In this document: positions 5,975 through 6,856 of the stretch, piece after piece
How positions within the stretch are numbered: position 1 is the first letter of the stretch
Layout of the letters: each line of letters begins with the position of its first letter
Assembly (NCBI GenBank): GCA_027074515.1
Contig: JALTCQ010000081.1
Coordinates: 1-6,856, forward strand
DNA from: Microcaldota archaeon
GTDB lineage: Archaea > Iainarchaeota > Iainarchaeia > JAADDC01
Reading direction: 5' to 3'
DNA length: 6,856 nucleotides
Notes under the pieces: generated by a model
Database searches by the model: none
Told to the model about the DNA's origin: nothing
What the model saw: only the letters and a program-made list of their open reading frames with translations
Program-made: the position numbers and the translations under genes

Positions 5975-6627
5975 GAAATCCGGAATTTGAGAGGATGCGC
6001 AAGGAAATTTGGACAATGATGGTAGAGCATCCCTTGCAGGACAGCTACGAGGCGGTGATCCGCGGAGAGAAAAGCTGGAAGGGGTACCACGAAGATCTAT
6101 TGCAATACTTAAAGAAAGAGGAAGGAGAACCAGCATACTTCGCAATGGAGCATGTTCTAGAAGCGCTACGCAAGAACCACGACAGCGTAGGCACAAAGGA
6201 GTTCTGGGAAACGGTGGATCGAATAACAACGTATTATCCAGTGGGCGATACGATGGTCGGACCAGAATACTTGGCAAGAATTCACAAGGAAGCAACTCGA
6301 TTAGCAAAGCAGCGAAGGGATCTAAGAAAAATGCCTGAATTCTGGAGAGCGCTCGCGGGGACTTCCGTGGTGGACATCTTGCCCCCAGAAACGGTCGCAG
6401 ACACTGCAAGGCTACTAAGAGAAACTGCAAGAACGAGCGACGTGATGAAAAACGAGGCGCTGCGCAGGGCATTGTTAGACTTCGCAGAAGAGCTCAAGGA
6501 ACACATTAAATTCACAAGGGAACACAAGAACATGCAGAAAACTAAGATGGCGGAAATCTGGGCGGCAGAGGAGAATTTAGAGATCGCCGCAAGGCTTCTG
6601 AAAAAACTGGGAAACAAACGCCCATAG
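5971..6627 (+). CDS. uncharacterised all-helical protein coupled to reverse gyrase
   Basis: I do not recognise this 218-residue protein. It is rich in Glu, Lys, Arg, Ala and Leu, contains no cysteine, and has no signal peptide, membrane segment or catalytic motif that I can see. It appears almost wholly alpha-helical, with charged amphipathic helices that could form a coiled coil or helical bundle, especially from about residue 140 to the end. Two short aromatic motifs, KEFWETV and PEFWRAL, fall in the middle. The GTG start shares bases with the reverse gyrase stop (GTGA, 4-bp overlap) and has a Shine-Dalgarno 4 bases upstream, so it is probably made together with reverse gyrase. Neighbour-based guess only: a partner, adaptor or regulator of reverse gyrase. 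An in-frame ATG at 5995 would shorten it by 8 residues. Base composition resembles the neighbouring genes. Confidence 0.8.
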   Translation: MRNPEFERMRKEIWTMMVEHPLQDSYEAVIRGEKSWKGYHEDLLQYLKKEEGEPAYFAMEHVLEALRKNHDSVGTKEFWETVDRITTYYPVGDTMVGPEYLARIHKEATRLAKQRRDLRKMPEFWRALAGTSVVDILPPETVADTARLLRETARTSDVMKNEALRRALLDFAEELKEHIKFTREHKNMQKTKMAEIWAAEENLEIAARLLKKLGNKRP

Positions 6628-6635
6628 TTTTTTAA
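6628..6635 (+). promoter_or_regulatory. T-rich block: promoter of the zinc-ribbon gene and possible operon terminator
   Basis: TTTTTTAA begins directly after the TAG of the helical protein. As a TATA-like box it would start transcription near 6656-6660 and give a leader of about 20 nt containing the Shine-Dalgarno at 6667. The same T-run could also end the reverse gyrase operon, since archaeal RNA polymerase terminates at T-runs. Confidence 0.45.
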
Positions 6636-6666
6636 CACCAGCCCATAACTCTATATTCAGCGATCA

Positions 6667-6674
6667 GAGGTGAT
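6667..6674 (+). promoter_or_regulatory. strong Shine-Dalgarno site of the zinc-ribbon gene
   Basis: GAGGTGAT is an 8-base match to the archaeal anti-Shine-Dalgarno and ends 3 bases before ATG 6678. It is the strongest ribosome site in the window, in keeping with a highly expressed translation gene. Confidence 0.8.
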
Positions 6675-6677
6675 AGC

Positions 6678-6830
6678 ATGACGAAGCGTTGCACGACCTG
6701 CGGAAGAGAAACGTCCAAGTACGTCACGTTCAAGTGCCCCGTGTGCGGGGAGGAGATAGTTCGCTGCGAAACCTGCCGTGCAAAGGGCAACACGTGGGTC
6801 TGCCCGAGCTGCGGCTTCGAGGGACCATGA
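6678..6830 (+). CDS. small double zinc-ribbon protein (COG2888-type, translation-associated)
   Basis: This 50-residue protein carries four C-x2-C pairs: C5/C8, C20/C23 (CPVCG), C30/C33 and C42/C45 (CPSCG). They are enough to hold two zinc ions in two ribbons. Size and cysteine spacing match the archaeal group of small zinc-ribbon proteins predicted to bind RNA and act in translation (COG2888; haloarchaeal HVO_2753 type). In euryarchaea the family is often placed directly before the elongation factor 1-beta gene, and the next start codon here fits that. Translation starts from an excellent Shine-Dalgarno. The stop TGA lies 9 bases before the next ATG and overlaps the next ribosome site, so the two genes form a tight pair. 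Confidence 0.88.
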   Translation: MTKRCTTCGRETSKYVTFKCPVCGEEIVRCETCRAKGNTWVCPSCGFEGP

Positions 6831-6834
6831 GGTG
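6829..6834 (+). promoter_or_regulatory. Shine-Dalgarno site of the EF-1 beta gene
   Basis: GAGGTG overlaps the TGA stop of the zinc-ribbon gene and ends 5 bases before ATG 6840, which suggests coupled translation. Confidence 0.65.
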
Positions 6835-6839
6835 GTTAA

Positions 6840-6856
6840 ATGGGTAGAGTTCTCGC
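6840..6856 (+). CDS. ef1b: probable elongation factor 1-beta, 5' end only
   Basis: Only the codons for MGRVL and part of a sixth are inside the window. Archaeal EF-1 beta, the GDP/GTP exchange factor for EF-1 alpha, typically begins MGKVL or similar and follows the small zinc-ribbon gene. The call rests on that synteny, the five-residue start and a good Shine-Dalgarno; the sequence itself is too short to prove it. Confidence 0.55.

Noticed and set aside
1..6856. CRISPR arrays, insertion sequences or prophage attachment sites
   Set aside because: No regularly spaced repeats, transposase, terminal inverted repeats or integrase were seen. A tRNA is present, but no repeated copy of its 3' end was noticed in the window.

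Overview
The window reads as a stretch of a thermophilic or hyperthermophilic archaeal chromosome. The main reasons are a full-length reverse gyrase, an archaeal-type tRNA-Glu without an encoded CCA, a box C/D guide RNA with canonical boxes and two 12-nt guides, TATA-box promoters (some apparently leaderless), GAGGTGAT Shine-Dalgarno sites, and frequent AGG/AGA and ATA codons. The pairing of a 50-residue double zinc-ribbon protein with what looks like elongation factor 1-beta is a euryarchaeal-style arrangement. The short single-OB-fold SSB with an Arg/Gly tail is known mainly from Crenarchaeota and Thermoplasmata-like lineages. I cannot name the genus; a thermophilic relative of Thermoplasmata is one possibility, held loosely.

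Layout. Positions 1-216 carry minus-strand RNA genes: a box C/D guide sRNA (about 157-216) followed by tRNA-Glu(UUC) (28-102). Positions 217-390 show no supported gene. An HD-domain hydrolase (418-1137, +) has a TATA-like box about 25 bases before its ATG and is probably leaderless. It meets the SSB gene (1131-1535, -) tail to tail with a 7-bp overlap. SSB is divergent from a tight operon of UPF0282 metallo-beta-lactamase-fold protein (1609-2466), reverse gyrase (2459-5974) and an unrecognised helical, cysteine-free protein (5971-6627). An AT-rich TATA-like block at 1576-1585 is placed to serve both directions. After a short promoter-bearing gap come the zinc-ribbon protein (6678-6830) and the first codons of a probable EF-1 beta gene (6840 to the window end).

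How the genes may work together. Reverse gyrase introduces positive supercoils and SSB binds the unwound strands; their shared promoter region suggests coordinated expression of a DNA-topology or DNA-protection module. The UPF0282 hydrolase and the helical protein overlap the reverse gyrase gene at both ends (8 and 4 bp), so they are probably translated with it, and their roles are the main open question here. The sRNA, tRNA-Glu, zinc-ribbon protein and EF-1 beta belong to RNA modification and translation. The least expected element is the sRNA, which also lies in a 9-bp inverted repeat that would hide its C box.
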